Below are positions 25,907 through 34,844 of a stretch of DNA of 64,000 nucleotides, in pieces. The stretch covers positions 1-64,000 of the forward strand of contig JAKLFY010000032.1 of NCBI GenBank assembly GCA_022710935.1, in the 5' to 3' direction. The translations under genes and the position numbers were made by a program. Under the pieces are notes generated by a model. That model was not told the origin of the DNA. It saw nothing but the letters and a program-made list of their open reading frames with translations, and ran no database searches. Every line of letters starts with the position of its first letter. Positions within the stretch are counted from its first letter, which is position 1. Source of the stretch: Verrucomicrobiota bacterium. GTDB taxonomy: Bacteria > Verrucomicrobiota > Verrucomicrobiia > Limisphaerales > J093.

Positions 25907-28471
25907 TCAATTCGTACGAGCGGGGGGCAGACGTCCGTCCCGGTCAACGCAGGGAAACCACCGAAGTTTGTCCGCGGCGGCTCCCAAGGCGGTACGCCGA
26001 TTCCGATTCACCAGGGCCTTGTAGAAGAGGTCCGCGACGCTCGGATCCAGGGTCGCGATCCACCTGCCTCCCAGACAGAGGATGCCCGCGGTGTCGTCCG
26101 AGTTGTTTGGGAGCGAGCGCGCGGCCTCCCATGCGAGCGCTGAGGCGGTGTAGCCCTTGTTCCAAAGCAAGGCCAGCGGATCTCCCGAAGGCGGAGCCGG
26201 CTCGTTGGGCGCCGAATCGTCGTCAGCGCCCGGAACCCAGCTCACGTTGTGATCGACGGTGAAACGCGCGGCGCGCATGAGCACTTCAGCGCGTTGGGCG
26301 GCTGTGGTGTTCGGGTCACGCGACTCGCACAGGAGCCTGGCTGCGTCTTGCGCCAGGACCGCCGCCGTGTGGCGGTAATGCCAGCGGCGTTCGGGAGTGG
26401 CGCGGTGCGCCTCAGCCCTTGCGATTTCTTCGCGGCTGGCGCCGAGCACGTTGGTGGTCAGGGTGCTGCGAGTCGCAAGCCTGACGCCCCATTCGAAGTC
26501 GCCTGCATGGATGCGCCAGTCCGGTTCGACCTCGGTGCCCAGCAGTTCGAGTCCATAGCGCCGGGTCATCCGGGCGGCTTCGAGCAGCCCCCAAGCCCTC
26601 TGCTCCGTGGACCGGTCGCTCCGGTCGGCTTCGAGGCGTCCGGCAAGGAACCGGTCAAAGAGCGGCAGCCAGTCCGGCGGGAAGTAACGCCGGGCATCGG
26701 CGCAGCGGTTAGCCCGGATCAGACGCCGGGCCAGGAGATAGCGAATGCGCTCGGCGGGCAGGTACTTGGGGGTGGCCTCGCGGGCCGCCTCAAACGCCGG
26801 GAGTTCGTCGGCATCGGACGCAGGGGCGAGGTCCGGGGGCAATGGGGTGGATGGCGGGCAATGGCGATCGACGTACTCGACCAACTCGGGAAGCGTCAGA
26901 ACCCGTTCCGCCACGTAGGCGACGTCCATCCAATAGACCGGGGAGGAGTGGAGCAGGGCGTCGAGGGCCTCGACGAACTGGCGCCGGGCCAGATGCGCCA
27001 AGCTGATCTCGGCCATCACCTGCTGCTTCATTGGCACAGCATCGAAGCTGCCGGCCGGTGTATTCAAACTGTCGGCCAGGCGTTTGCCGCCCAACGGTTC
27101 GGAAGTGACCGGGTCCACAGGGAACTGGCGGCAGATGGCGGCGAGCAGGGCAGCGGCGTCCGGCATGTTGCCCTGGCGCAAGAGCAGCTTGGCCCGCAAC
27201 CACTGGGTGACCGGTGTCGACCGCGCGCGCTGCAGCCAGCGTTCGGCGGCCTCGATGTCCCCGCCCTGGTAAGCCGCCAACGCGAGTTGCTCGGCAGATT
27301 CGACGTCCCGCACGTCTGCCCTCTCGACCGCATCGAGCCAGAGGAGGACTGGTTCCCGATAGGTGTGCCACGACCTCTTGGGAGCGGGGACGGCAGCGAT
27401 TCTGGTCGCGATGATCTCCCAGCCCTTCAGGATGCCCTCCTTGATCGGCGAATCGATGTCGATGGCGGGCGCGGTATGCCCGCCGGCGATCACGTAAGCC
27501 GTCACCACCCGTTGCGCGCGCGGGCGGCGCGCCAGGGGTTGGAGTGCGCCAAAGCCCGCGCGCAAGGCATCCGAAGCCACGAAGCGCAGCGACTCCGCGG
27601 CGGACGGGTCACCCGCCGCATACTGTTCGAGATACAGCTCGATCGCATCGCCCAATCGCTTGGCCCGGCGGCAGAGGCGGGCTTCCCAACCCAGGCTGGC
27701 CACGGTCAGCCCGAGGGAGTCGGCAAACCCCGCGTCCGCCAGCACGCGCACCTTTCGGAAATAGGCGATCGCCCGATCCGGATTCTCCTCCTCCCAGCTC
27801 TTGCCCAGCATGTAGCTTGCCCAGGTGGACTTGAAATGGCGCTCCGCAGCGGGCCGTTCGAGCAAATGCAGCCAGGGCCCTCGCGCCCCCGCAATGTCCC
27901 CCAGGTGCCAGGCCACGCTCCCCCGGAAGTAATCCGCGAACTCGCCCGGCAAACCGGCCGCCATTCGAGGCATGGCGTCCGGCGCGATTCGGATGTCGTT
28001 CGTCGTGGCAGGGCGCAACTCGAAGGCCCCGGTCGTGCCGCTCGATTCGCCCTCCGCCGCATCCCGCGGAGTGAACAGCGTGATCTTCTCGCGCTCGAGA
28101 CGGTGGTTGGCGACGATTCGGTCCCGGTCTTCGGATGAAACGCCCGCTCGATCGAGGGCCTGGCGGAGATCCTCGATTTCGGCGGCCAGGGTGTCCCGCG
28201 CATAGTCGTTGCTCGGGCGCGCGCGCCGGTTGGTCTCGATCAACCGCATCCGCTTGAGTTCGAGTTCAAAGACCGCGTTTGGAGCGGCAAAGGCCGCGAG
28301 GTCCGGATCCGCCAGCAAGGAGTTCGGAAAGAAGGGGCCGCATGCATGGGCCGGCGGAGCCCAGGCGGCGAGAAGCACGAAGACCGCCGTCAGCGCCGCG
28401 ACGGAGGCCGCGCCGCGCGAAGGTCTCCGGCCAGCGCCTCTCGGTCGAGTGGATGCCTTTCTAGCCCGCAT
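25907..28471 (-). CDS. Exported helical-repeat (TPR-like) protein
   Basis: An 854-residue protein. The start is the ATG at 28471 (MRARKASTRP), followed by a signal peptide (VAALTAVFVLLAAWAPPAHA) and a mature CGPFFPN. The cleavage-site Cys might be a lipoprotein anchor, but the lipobox is poor. The rest is alpha-helical with TPR-like stretches, for example STWASYMLGKSWEEE then AIAYFRKV around residues 220-250 and AERWLQRARSTP later. There is no enzyme motif. The DUF3142 gene lies 128 bases upstream on the same strand and may be co-transcribed. The start codon lies inside a TAGCCCGCAT element, so the true start could be further in. Function unknown; a scaffold or sensor role is only a guess. 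Confidence 0.72.
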   Translation of the reverse strand: MRARKASTRPRGAGRRPSRGAASVAALTAVFVLLAAWAPPAHACGPFFPNSLLADPDLAAFAAPNAVFELELKRMRLIETNRRARPSNDYARDTLAAEIEDLRQALDRAGVSSEDRDRIVANHRLEREKITLFTPRDAAEGESSGTTGAFELRPATTNDIRIAPDAMPRMAAGLPGEFADYFRGSVAWHLGDIAGARGPWLHLLERPAAERHFKSTWASYMLGKSWEEENPDRAIAYFRKVRVLADAGFADSLGLTVASLGWEARLCRRAKRLGDAIELYLEQYAAGDPSAAESLRFVASDALRAGFGALQPLARRPRAQRVVTAYVIAGGHTAPAIDIDSPIKEGILKGWEIIATRIAAVPAPKRSWHTYREPVLLWLDAVERADVRDVESAEQLALAAYQGGDIEAAERWLQRARSTPVTQWLRAKLLLRQGNMPDAAALLAAICRQFPVDPVTSEPLGGKRLADSLNTPAGSFDAVPMKQQVMAEISLAHLARRQFVEALDALLHSSPVYWMDVAYVAERVLTLPELVEYVDRHCPPSTPLPPDLAPASDADELPAFEAAREATPKYLPAERIRYLLARRLIRANRCADARRYFPPDWLPLFDRFLAGRLEADRSDRSTEQRAWGLLEAARMTRRYGLELLGTEVEPDWRIHAGDFEWGVRLATRSTLTTNVLGASREEIARAEAHRATPERRWHYRHTAAVLAQDAARLLCESRDPNTTAAQRAEVLMRAARFTVDHNVSWVPGADDDSAPNEPAPPSGDPLALLWNKGYTASALAWEAARSLPNNSDDTAGILCLGGRWIATLDPSVADLFYKALVNRNRRTALGAAADKLRWFPCVDRDGRLPPARTN

Positions 28472-28530
28472 GTTTACACCGCAGGTGAACAGGGCGGTCG
28501 GACCTCGCACGAGGACTGCCATGTGGGCTG
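28462..28530. repeat. TARCCCGCAT palindromic element, copy 5
   Basis: Left arm TAGCCCGCATGT (28462-28473) and a diverged right arm ATGTGGGCT (28521-28529). The core is like that of the 20348-20419 copy. The ATG of the minus-strand helical-repeat gene (complement of 28469-28471) lies in the left arm. Confidence 0.65.
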
Positions 28531-28599
28531 GCCGCGGCAGTCGGCCTTTTGGAGGTTTTTGCTCCGCGGCAGTTACGACTCCACGAGACACTCGGGCAT

Positions 28600-29871
28600 T
28601 CATCGGAGTTGGGCCTCCACCTCGGTTTCCCGGTCAAACCGCAGCCAGCAAACAGTCCGCGCCGCGCCGGGCGGCAGACGGTCGATTCCGGAATCGCTCC
28701 AGCATTCGAGTGTGGTGCTCGAGTTCTCCCGGAAATCGAATCCCTTGAACGCGTCTCCCGCCACCCGTCGGGCGCCTTCCCAGCGCACCGCGATCCGCAC
28801 CGGAGCGTTGTGATCCGCCGTGCCCAGGTTGCACAAATCCAATTCCACGAGCCGTGGGTCGGCCCGGCGCAGGCGGATGCGCAGGTCGGCCTCTGGCGCG
28901 TGGCCGGCCATGACGGCCGCCAGGGTGGGGGGCGCCCAGTTCAAACGATCCCCTCGAACCGGCATCCTGTACCAGATGACACCTTGCATGCATTCCGGAC
29001 GATCGTTCGTCCATTGCCGGATCAGCCCGGACAACGCGGCGGGATCCGCGCGCACCTCCCGGGTTCGAGTCCCCTCCGGCCACTGCCGCGCGGGGCCTTC
29101 GGCGCTCAGGCCAACGAACTTGCCGCCGGGATCGAACGCGGTGACGTAGCCGTAGGTGGGCAGAGCGACACGGAATGGCCGGCCCAGCCGCGCCGCCCGC
29201 TCGACCGCCCTGCGCGCGAGCAGAGGATCGCAGAGCCGCGGATCATCCTCGATCCGATGCGGGCGTTCGAGCGAATGGACCTGGAGCACAAAACCATCCG
29301 CCGCGCGGACCAGTGGGCCCAGGGCTGAACGCTGCAGCCAGGACGGCAAGGCCGTGATCACGACCGGACGGGGAGCCACGGCTCGTCGAATCGCATCCAG
29401 CCAGAGGGCGTATCCGACCAGCTTCGACTCGGCGCAGTCAAAGTCGATTTGCAGTTCGTCGATTTCGAGCTGATGGGCGCGGGCTTCCCCGACCAGCGAG
29501 GCGGCAAGCCTGGCCAACCACCGGGCCCGGGCGTCGTCGGACGCAAACGGCCCTGGAAACGTCCCGATCCGCATGGCCAGGCCGATTGGGCGGCGGCTTT
29601 GCCGCAACGCGTCATGGTCCAGGGAAACGCGAACGACTCTGGGTTCGCCCTTCTCCCAGTGGACCTCGGCCCCCAGCGCCACGATGCGGGAGAATGGGGT
29701 GGTTTCCTGCGTCACCGCGGCAGCGACGGGCTCGGTCCACGCGCGCTGCCAGACGTAGACCTCGTGGGGCATCGGTCCCTGGACGCGATGGGCCGGGCGC
29801 GGCCACCCGAGCCAGGCGATCCATGCAGCCGCGGCGCAACCCAAGCTGACGATGGCGAGTTTGCGGGACAT
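28600..29871 (-). CDS. DUF3142-like membrane-anchored or exported protein
   Basis: A 423-residue protein with an uncleaved-looking N-terminal span (LAIVSLGCAAAAWIAWLGW). The body looks like a TIM-barrel of the DUF3142 type: MPHEVYVWQRAWT near the start, ELQIDFDCAE, ITALPSWL, VLQVHSLE and ALPTYGYVTAF. The Asp/Glu residues at strand ends resemble glycoside-hydrolase-like barrels, but no activity is established to my knowledge. The C-terminal 110 residues are beta-rich. It lies just upstream of the helical-repeat gene on the same strand. Confidence 0.72.
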   Translation of the reverse strand: MSRKLAIVSLGCAAAAWIAWLGWPRPAHRVQGPMPHEVYVWQRAWTEPVAAAVTQETTPFSRIVALGAEVHWEKGEPRVVRVSLDHDALRQSRRPIGLAMRIGTFPGPFASDDARARWLARLAASLVGEARAHQLEIDELQIDFDCAESKLVGYALWLDAIRRAVAPRPVVITALPSWLQRSALGPLVRAADGFVLQVHSLERPHRIEDDPRLCDPLLARRAVERAARLGRPFRVALPTYGYVTAFDPGGKFVGLSAEGPARQWPEGTRTREVRADPAALSGLIRQWTNDRPECMQGVIWYRMPVRGDRLNWAPPTLAAVMAGHAPEADLRIRLRRADPRLVELDLCNLGTADHNAPVRIAVRWEGARRVAGDAFKGFDFRENSSTTLECWSDSGIDRLPPGAARTVCWLRFDRETEVEAQLR

Positions 29872-29969
29872 GCGGGCGAAACCGTCGGGTGGCGACAGGG
29901 CGATTCACCGGCTTCGGAACACAGCCAGTTCCGACAAACCGATGTTGGGCGATCCGGGTTTCACCTCAT

Positions 29970-31412
29970 TTATGGCAAAGATGAGCCAGCGCACGCGTTT
30001 CTCATGGAACTGACTTTCACGGTGGCCAGGGGCGCGATGTTGTCCGGGCTGTTCAGCGCGCTGGGCGGCGGAACGGGATCGCTGGGCGCCAGCAGCCGCA
30101 CTTCCTGCAGGCACATCCCATAACGGCTGCCGGGCGGGCGCGACTTGAAGGTGATGCCTCCCCAGCCCGAGCTGAAATTCGCCGCGTAGCAGAGCCAGAG
30201 CGTGCGGCCGTCGCCGCCGATGAACTTGGAAGGGATGTTTACGAAGTAGGCTTGCTCGCCGAAGTTCTCGAGGTAGGCGGCCAGTTTCCACGGGCCGGTG
30301 ATGCGGTCGGATTCGAGAAGATACGTGTGATAGCGCGAGACGGTGTTGCCGCCGTCCGTCACGCAAAGGAGGTACTTCTTCAGGGGCGCGTTGTAGGTCA
30401 TCGTCACGCAGCCCATGTGGTCGCGCCATTCGGCAATCGGCGCGATCCGATCGAATGCGCGCGTCCAGCGGGCGTCCCCGTCTTCGGTGCGGCCGGCGAA
30501 GAACTCGTATTTCGAGGCGTCGTTCATGGTCTCGATGCTCGGCGCGACACGGATCAAGTAGACCTGGTCGGCGGTGATCCAACTGTTGTAGGCGAACCGG
30601 CGGTTCTGGCCGTCGCTGGCCCCCTGGGCGACGAGGTAGGCCTTGCCGTCCGGCGAATGTTCCATCGCCCGGCCAAAATCGACGAAATGCGGCGCGCCAA
30701 TCCTGACCGGCTCCCCTTCGAGCGCCCGCTCGCCAAACAGGGGCGCAGCCGGCGTGCACGGCGTCTGCGTCCACGTGCGTCCAAAGTCCGTCGACCACCG
30801 AAAGCCGACAAAGGGCCCCATCCAGGGCCAATTGTAGGGGATCCCGTCCCGATCCACGCGCCCGCTCGGATGCAGGCAGTAGGTGCCGTAGTACCAGACA
30901 CCCTCATGCACCAGGCTCCCGCACGGGTAACGGCCCTCGTAGGGGCGCGGGCTGGACTTGAAAACCCCGTGGTTCGTAACGACCAGGCTCAGCGGATCCT
31001 CGCCGAGAATCGTGGCGTGACCGGTGGCTGCCCCCTCGCCGGCGGACGAAGAGCCCAACCCGTGCACGTTGCCGTCCGTCCAGGGCGAGTAGAGGTTCCC
31101 ATCCGCCGCCCAGGACGGATACCAGGTGTCGGCACCCGTGTACTCGGCATGACGCCCGGTGAAGGCCAGGCCCACGAAGCTCTCCGATTTGGGAAAGGGG
31201 CAATCCGCGGGCGGCTGGCCAGGCCATGGCTTGAACGCGTTGGCCGGCGGCGGCGGCGGGGCGTCTACCCAATTGAAGCGGACCTCGGGATTGTCCGCCC
31301 CAAGCAAGCCAAAGGCGAGCAGGCCGTTCAGGAGCACAAGCCGTACGAGCGCCAGTGGAAATTCGAGGGTGAAGAAGAGCGCGTGCCGGGGCTGAAGTGT
31401 TTTGCTGTTCAT
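29970..31412 (-). CDS. Exported beta-propeller protein, C-terminus frameshifted
   Basis: A 480-residue secreted protein (MNSKTLQPRH then a hydrophobic leader). Repeated strands such as YTGADTWYPSWAADG, PYEGRYPCGSLVHEGVWYYG, VGFRWSTDFGRTW and YLLESDRITGPWKLA point to a five-bladed propeller of the DUF4185/GH43-like kind. Near the end, NIAPLATVKVSS looks like the start of a discoidin (F5/8 type C) domain. The reading frame is then lost. The overlapping frame down to 29905 supplies RWLIFAINEVKP then GLSELAVFRSR, a plausible discoidin end. A frameshift near 30010-30020, perhaps with an internal deletion, is inferred. The ancestral gene would have ended at 29905. Confidence 0.7.
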   Translation of the reverse strand: MNSKTLQPRHALFFTLEFPLALVRLVLLNGLLAFGLLGADNPEVRFNWVDAPPPPPANAFKPWPGQPPADCPFPKSESFVGLAFTGRHAEYTGADTWYPSWAADGNLYSPWTDGNVHGLGSSSAGEGAATGHATILGEDPLSLVVTNHGVFKSSPRPYEGRYPCGSLVHEGVWYYGTYCLHPSGRVDRDGIPYNWPWMGPFVGFRWSTDFGRTWTQTPCTPAAPLFGERALEGEPVRIGAPHFVDFGRAMEHSPDGKAYLVAQGASDGQNRRFAYNSWITADQVYLIRVAPSIETMNDASKYEFFAGRTEDGDARWTRAFDRIAPIAEWRDHMGCVTMTYNAPLKKYLLCVTDGGNTVSRYHTYLLESDRITGPWKLAAYLENFGEQAYFVNIPSKFIGGDGRTLWLCYAANFSSGWGGITFKSRPPGSRYGMCLQEVRLLAPSDPVPPPSALNSPDNIAPLATVKVSSMRNACAGSSLP

Positions 31413-31551
31413 GCGGTTGTTTCCCAGAACGGGATGGATGGTTCATCGGTCAATTGGTTTCCGTCCAAGTGCTCCTTTCCTCGCAACATCTCAAGCAAAA
31501 CTTGCGAAGCTGGGCAATCGACAGTGCATCGGGTTGTTGTCGGCGTTCTGT

Positions 31552-31714
31552 CGCCCGGTGAGGGCACCGGGCCTACACCGCATCGAGACTCCTCCTGTAG
31601 GCCGCGTGCCCCCACGCGGCGCAAGGACAGACATCGGTGCAGACGCCGGGTCCGGGGACCCGGCCTACAGACTGATGATGCCCATTCTGTAGGCCGTGTG
31701 CCCCCACGCGGCGG
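31552..31714. repeat. Four REP-like palindromes in alternating orientation
   Basis: Units at 31552-31576 (minus), 31597-31622 (plus), 31644-31668 (minus) and 31689-31714 (plus) start every 45-47 bases. Each begins GTAGG on its own strand, followed by an inverted repeat with a short loop. Orientation strictly alternates and the linkers recur at 2.4, 23.4 and 25.7 kb, as in enterobacterial BIMEs. The surrounding spacer 31413-31842 holds no supported gene. Confidence 0.8.
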
Positions 31715-31842
31715 CAAGGCCATGCACCCGGAAAGAGAACCGGTCACGGAATGCCCTTGACCCTGACGTTGAATTGTTAGGAAGTTCGAAGACATGGACC
31801 TGAGACCGGTGAAATGCGCACGAGGAGCATGCACCAGAAACG

Positions 31843-31905
31843 CTCAACGTTCAACGTCCAACGTTCAACGTTCAACTCTCAACTCCAAACTCTCAACCCT
31901 CAACT
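31843..31905 (+). repeat. Heptamer array, nine units of CTCAACG type
   Basis: Nine contiguous 7-base units, all variants of [CT][TC]CAAC[GT], end 9 bases before the start of the transglutaminase/hydrolase fusion gene. A matching array in the opposite orientation follows that gene at 34725-34773. Confidence 0.85.
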
Positions 31906-31914
31906 CGCCGGTTT

Positions 31915-34713
31915 ATGGAAAACAGTCTCTTCGAACATGAACTGCCCGGAGAACAGGGACCTCAAGCGGCGGTCAACCGCCGCCCTCTCCCGCAATGCGG
32001 GACTTCGCGACCTTGCCGCCCGCATTCGAAGACGCGGAGCGTTTGGAGTGCGCCGCTCTCCCCGTCGAGGTTCATCGCGGGATGCCTGTGTTGGCCGATG
32101 CTGCTGGCGCTGTTGGGAGTCGCCGGGCCCCGACAGGCCGCGAACTCGGATCCGCAGCCAGTCAAGGCCTCTCAGCAAGCAACAGCACCCCAGGTTGTGC
32201 CAGGCTCTGAAGCGCGAGCCACCGTTGTTCTTACCGCGCGCATCATCAACGGCGATCCGGTCGCGATCCGGTCGCCCCGCATCCGCCTGCACGCCCCGGT
32301 TGCGTTGCCGCATCAGGACATTGGCGAACTGGACGTGGAGGGAGATCCGGGACGGATTGCGGACGGCTGGGGGGCGCCCGTGCTGGTGTACGAGCGGGAC
32401 GAACTCGCCCCTGGCGCCATCCTGACCGGACGCTGGACCGCGTGGGCCGCGATCCGCCGGTTCAAATGGGACTTGCATCAAGACGTCCGCGCCACCGGCG
32501 CGGCGCTGTCGGCGGAGGAACAGGCTCTCTCCCTGCGCGACGGCAGGGAGCTTGCCCTGAACAGTCCGGTGATTGCTGCGGCCGCCGAAGAGGCTGCGCG
32601 GGGCAAGACGGACGCCGTCGGGGTATTGGACGGCGCCTTTGGCCTGGTAATGGATCGTCTGACCTATGAGCGGGATGGCAAGTGGCTGCCGGCGCCCGAG
32701 GTGCTTTCGAGCGGGAAAGGAAGCTGCAGCGAATACACCTACTGCTTCATCGCGCTGTGCCGGAAGAACGGCATCCCCGCCCGCTACGTGGGCGGGATCG
32801 TCGGACGGTTGGGTGTGCCGTACTACCTGGACAGGGTGTTTCATCGCTTCCCGCAGGCTCATGTCCCCGGGTTCGGGTGGGTGGACTTTGACCCGACACG
32901 GACGGAACGGGCGGAGAACAAGCGGCTGTATTTCGGCCAGACACCCGGACCCATGCTTCTGACAAGCGTCGGAGACGGCGGTGAGGGGTCTCTGACAGGC
33001 GCGGACTATCTCGAGTCGCATTCCTGGGCCGACAGGGACGCGCGGCGCCGTGTTTCGTCGCTGCGCCAGGCCTGGTGGTTTGCCCCGCCGTCCCCCGCGG
33101 TCCGCGCGCGCGTCGAGCAGTTCCGTCGTCGGCTGGTTTCTGTCGAGGGGGCTCAGCGGGCCGCGCTCGTGGCCGATGCGATCGAGATCGGGGATCCCTT
33201 TGTGCTGCCGTGGCTGGACGATCTTCTCTACGAACCCGTCACGCGCGTGGCGGCGGCTGGCGCCTGCCTTGACATCGGCGGCGAAGGCGCGTTGGCCGCG
33301 GTTGCGAACAGCCTCGAACGGCTGAATGACACCGAGGGCGATCGGCAGATTGGCCAGCGGCTGGACCGATTCACGGGCGAGCAGATCGGCGGCAACCGGG
33401 CCAAATGGAACGAGTGGCTCAAGACACGAACGCCCCGCACGCCGCTGCCAGGCGACCAGGCGTTCGATTTCGACGAGGCCGCGCGCAGTGTTCCCAAACC
33501 CCGCGAGCTCTGGCCAATCGTCCGCAAGCATTGTGTCCCGCTCGATCTGAAGATCCTGTCCGATGAAGTTGTGACGAGCGACACGGATCCGGGCAAGCGC
33601 CTTCGCAAGGTGACGGCGCACTTCTGGTCTCAGGAACTGGCGGGAAAAAAATGGGGGCATCCGTGCACGCTGCTTCTGCCGGCGGACACTGCGCTCCATC
33701 AGACGCCCGACCGCAAGGGCAAGGCCGTCCTGATCGGCTGCCCCGGTCGCGAGGCCTATCCCATCCATGTGGCCAAGTATGGGGAACCGATCGCAGCGCG
33801 GACGGGCTATCCGACCCTGGTGCTCTGCAACCCCGGTGTTTATCCGGACGGGACCGACATCGAACCGGACATTGGCGTCCTGGGCCGACTGGCCCGGGAG
33901 ACCGGTCAGAACTACTACAACATGAACTGTCAGCTCGCCGTCGTGTACATCCAGGCCATGAACGCGCTCGAAGAGCTTCTGAACGTTGAAACCGCGCGGG
34001 TGGTGGTCGGCGGGCACTCGAAGCGGGGTCGGAGCGCGACGGTGGCCGCGGCGATGGACTCGAGGGTTGCGTCGGTGATCGTGATGGGCAATGAGGGCGT
34101 GTACCGCACTGACACCATCCAGCCGCATCTCTCCTTCCACCATGGTTTCTTTCAGGATCAGGTCGAGGTCCCGGTGTTCTACCTGGGCGCCACCAACGAG
34201 GACGGTTACCGCATGTTCAACGTCAACGTGCTCCAGGAACGATTGCGGCGCCCGATGACCATCGAGCTGATTCCCAATTACAGCCACTCGAATTACAGCG
34301 AAATCCAGTTCATGGACTTCCTGATGTGGGTCGCCCACGTCTTCGACGGCCGTCCCATCACACGCATCAGCGACGTCGCGCACCGGCGCCAGAGGAACGG
34401 CACGGTCTTTCGCGCGAGACTGAGCGGCGAGGCCAAGGTGCAGGTGGTCAAGGCCTGGTACGCGTTCACGGACGACCCGGCCTGGCGCGACGTGATGTGG
34501 TATCACGTCCTGATGCGCCCGTCGGGGGATTTCCACGAGGGCTTCCTCCCCGGCAGGATCCCGGACGCCTTTCTGGTTGAAGTGGGCGACATCGCTCTGG
34601 GTATCCCGGGGTATGTGTCGAGCGTGCCGCACAAACTCACCGACGCCCCTGTGATCGAGCGTGTCTCGCGCGGCCCTTACCCGAAGCTGTGGTCGCCCGA
34701 GACACAACCATGA
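31915..34713 (+). CDS. Transglutaminase-like domain fused to a PqaA-like alpha/beta hydrolase
   Basis: A 932-residue exported protein. A transglutaminase-core domain (about 200-345) has catalytic Cys at about residue 271 (GKGSCSEYTYCF), GIPARYVGG and a His/Asp region (FHRFPQAHVPGFGWVDFDPT). A HEAT-like stretch follows (390-470). A C-terminal alpha/beta hydrolase has Ser at about residue 702 in VVVGGHSKRGRSA, closest in style to PhoPQ-activated pathogenicity-related (PqaA) proteins. An N-terminal propeptide lies before the transglutaminase. The first 60 residues are encoded by a dispersed repeat (31953-32067), so the true start may be the ATG at 32098, which gives a better signal peptide. The substrate is unknown; peptide or ester bond cleavage or transfer outside the cytoplasm is inferred. 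Confidence 0.8.
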   Translation: MENSLFEHELPGEQGPQAAVNRRPLPQCGTSRPCRPHSKTRSVWSAPLSPSRFIAGCLCWPMLLALLGVAGPRQAANSDPQPVKASQQATAPQVVPGSEARATVVLTARIINGDPVAIRSPRIRLHAPVALPHQDIGELDVEGDPGRIADGWGAPVLVYERDELAPGAILTGRWTAWAAIRRFKWDLHQDVRATGAALSAEEQALSLRDGRELALNSPVIAAAAEEAARGKTDAVGVLDGAFGLVMDRLTYERDGKWLPAPEVLSSGKGSCSEYTYCFIALCRKNGIPARYVGGIVGRLGVPYYLDRVFHRFPQAHVPGFGWVDFDPTRTERAENKRLYFGQTPGPMLLTSVGDGGEGSLTGADYLESHSWADRDARRRVSSLRQAWWFAPPSPAVRARVEQFRRRLVSVEGAQRAALVADAIEIGDPFVLPWLDDLLYEPVTRVAAAGACLDIGGEGALAAVANSLERLNDTEGDRQIGQRLDRFTGEQIGGNRAKWNEWLKTRTPRTPLPGDQAFDFDEAARSVPKPRELWPIVRKHCVPLDLKILSDEVVTSDTDPGKRLRKVTAHFWSQELAGKKWGHPCTLLLPADTALHQTPDRKGKAVLIGCPGREAYPIHVAKYGEPIAARTGYPTLVLCNPGVYPDGTDIEPDIGVLGRLARETGQNYYNMNCQLAVVYIQAMNALEELLNVETARVVVGGHSKRGRSATVAAAMDSRVASVIVMGNEGVYRTDTIQPHLSFHHGFFQDQVEVPVFYLGATNEDGYRMFNVNVLQERLRRPMTIELIPNYSHSNYSEIQFMDFLMWVAHVFDGRPITRISDVAHRRQRNGTVFRARLSGEAKVQVVKAWYAFTDDPAWRDVMWYHVLMRPSGDFHEGFLPGRIPDAFLVEVGDIALGIPGYVSSVPHKLTDAPVIERVSRGPYPKLWSPETQP

Positions 34714-34724
34714 TCCCGTTCGAT

Positions 34725-34773
34725 GTTGAGTGTTGAGTGTTGAGCGTTGAGCGTTGAGCGTTGAGCGTTCAGC
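34725..34773 (-). repeat. Heptamer array, seven units of GTTGAGC type
   Basis: Seven contiguous 7-base units, GTTGAGT or GTTGAGC and one GTTCAGC. They are the reverse complement of the array at 31843-31905, so the two arrays are inverted repeats around one gene. Confidence 0.85.
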
Positions 34774-34844
34774 GTCCCTTTTGAAGGTCCTATTTGATCA
34801 CCATCGGTCTTGCGCAGACGGCTCGTCGAGAACACAGGCGGATT

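Noticed and set aside
31552-31714. Possible CRISPR array because of even 45-47 base spacing
   Set aside because: There are only four units, they alternate in orientation, and the linkers are repeated elsewhere and are not unique spacers.
31900-34707. A 935-codon open frame antisense to the transglutaminase/hydrolase gene
   Set aside because: It mirrors a convincing gene, has no recognisable motif and has the composition of a high-GC shadow frame.
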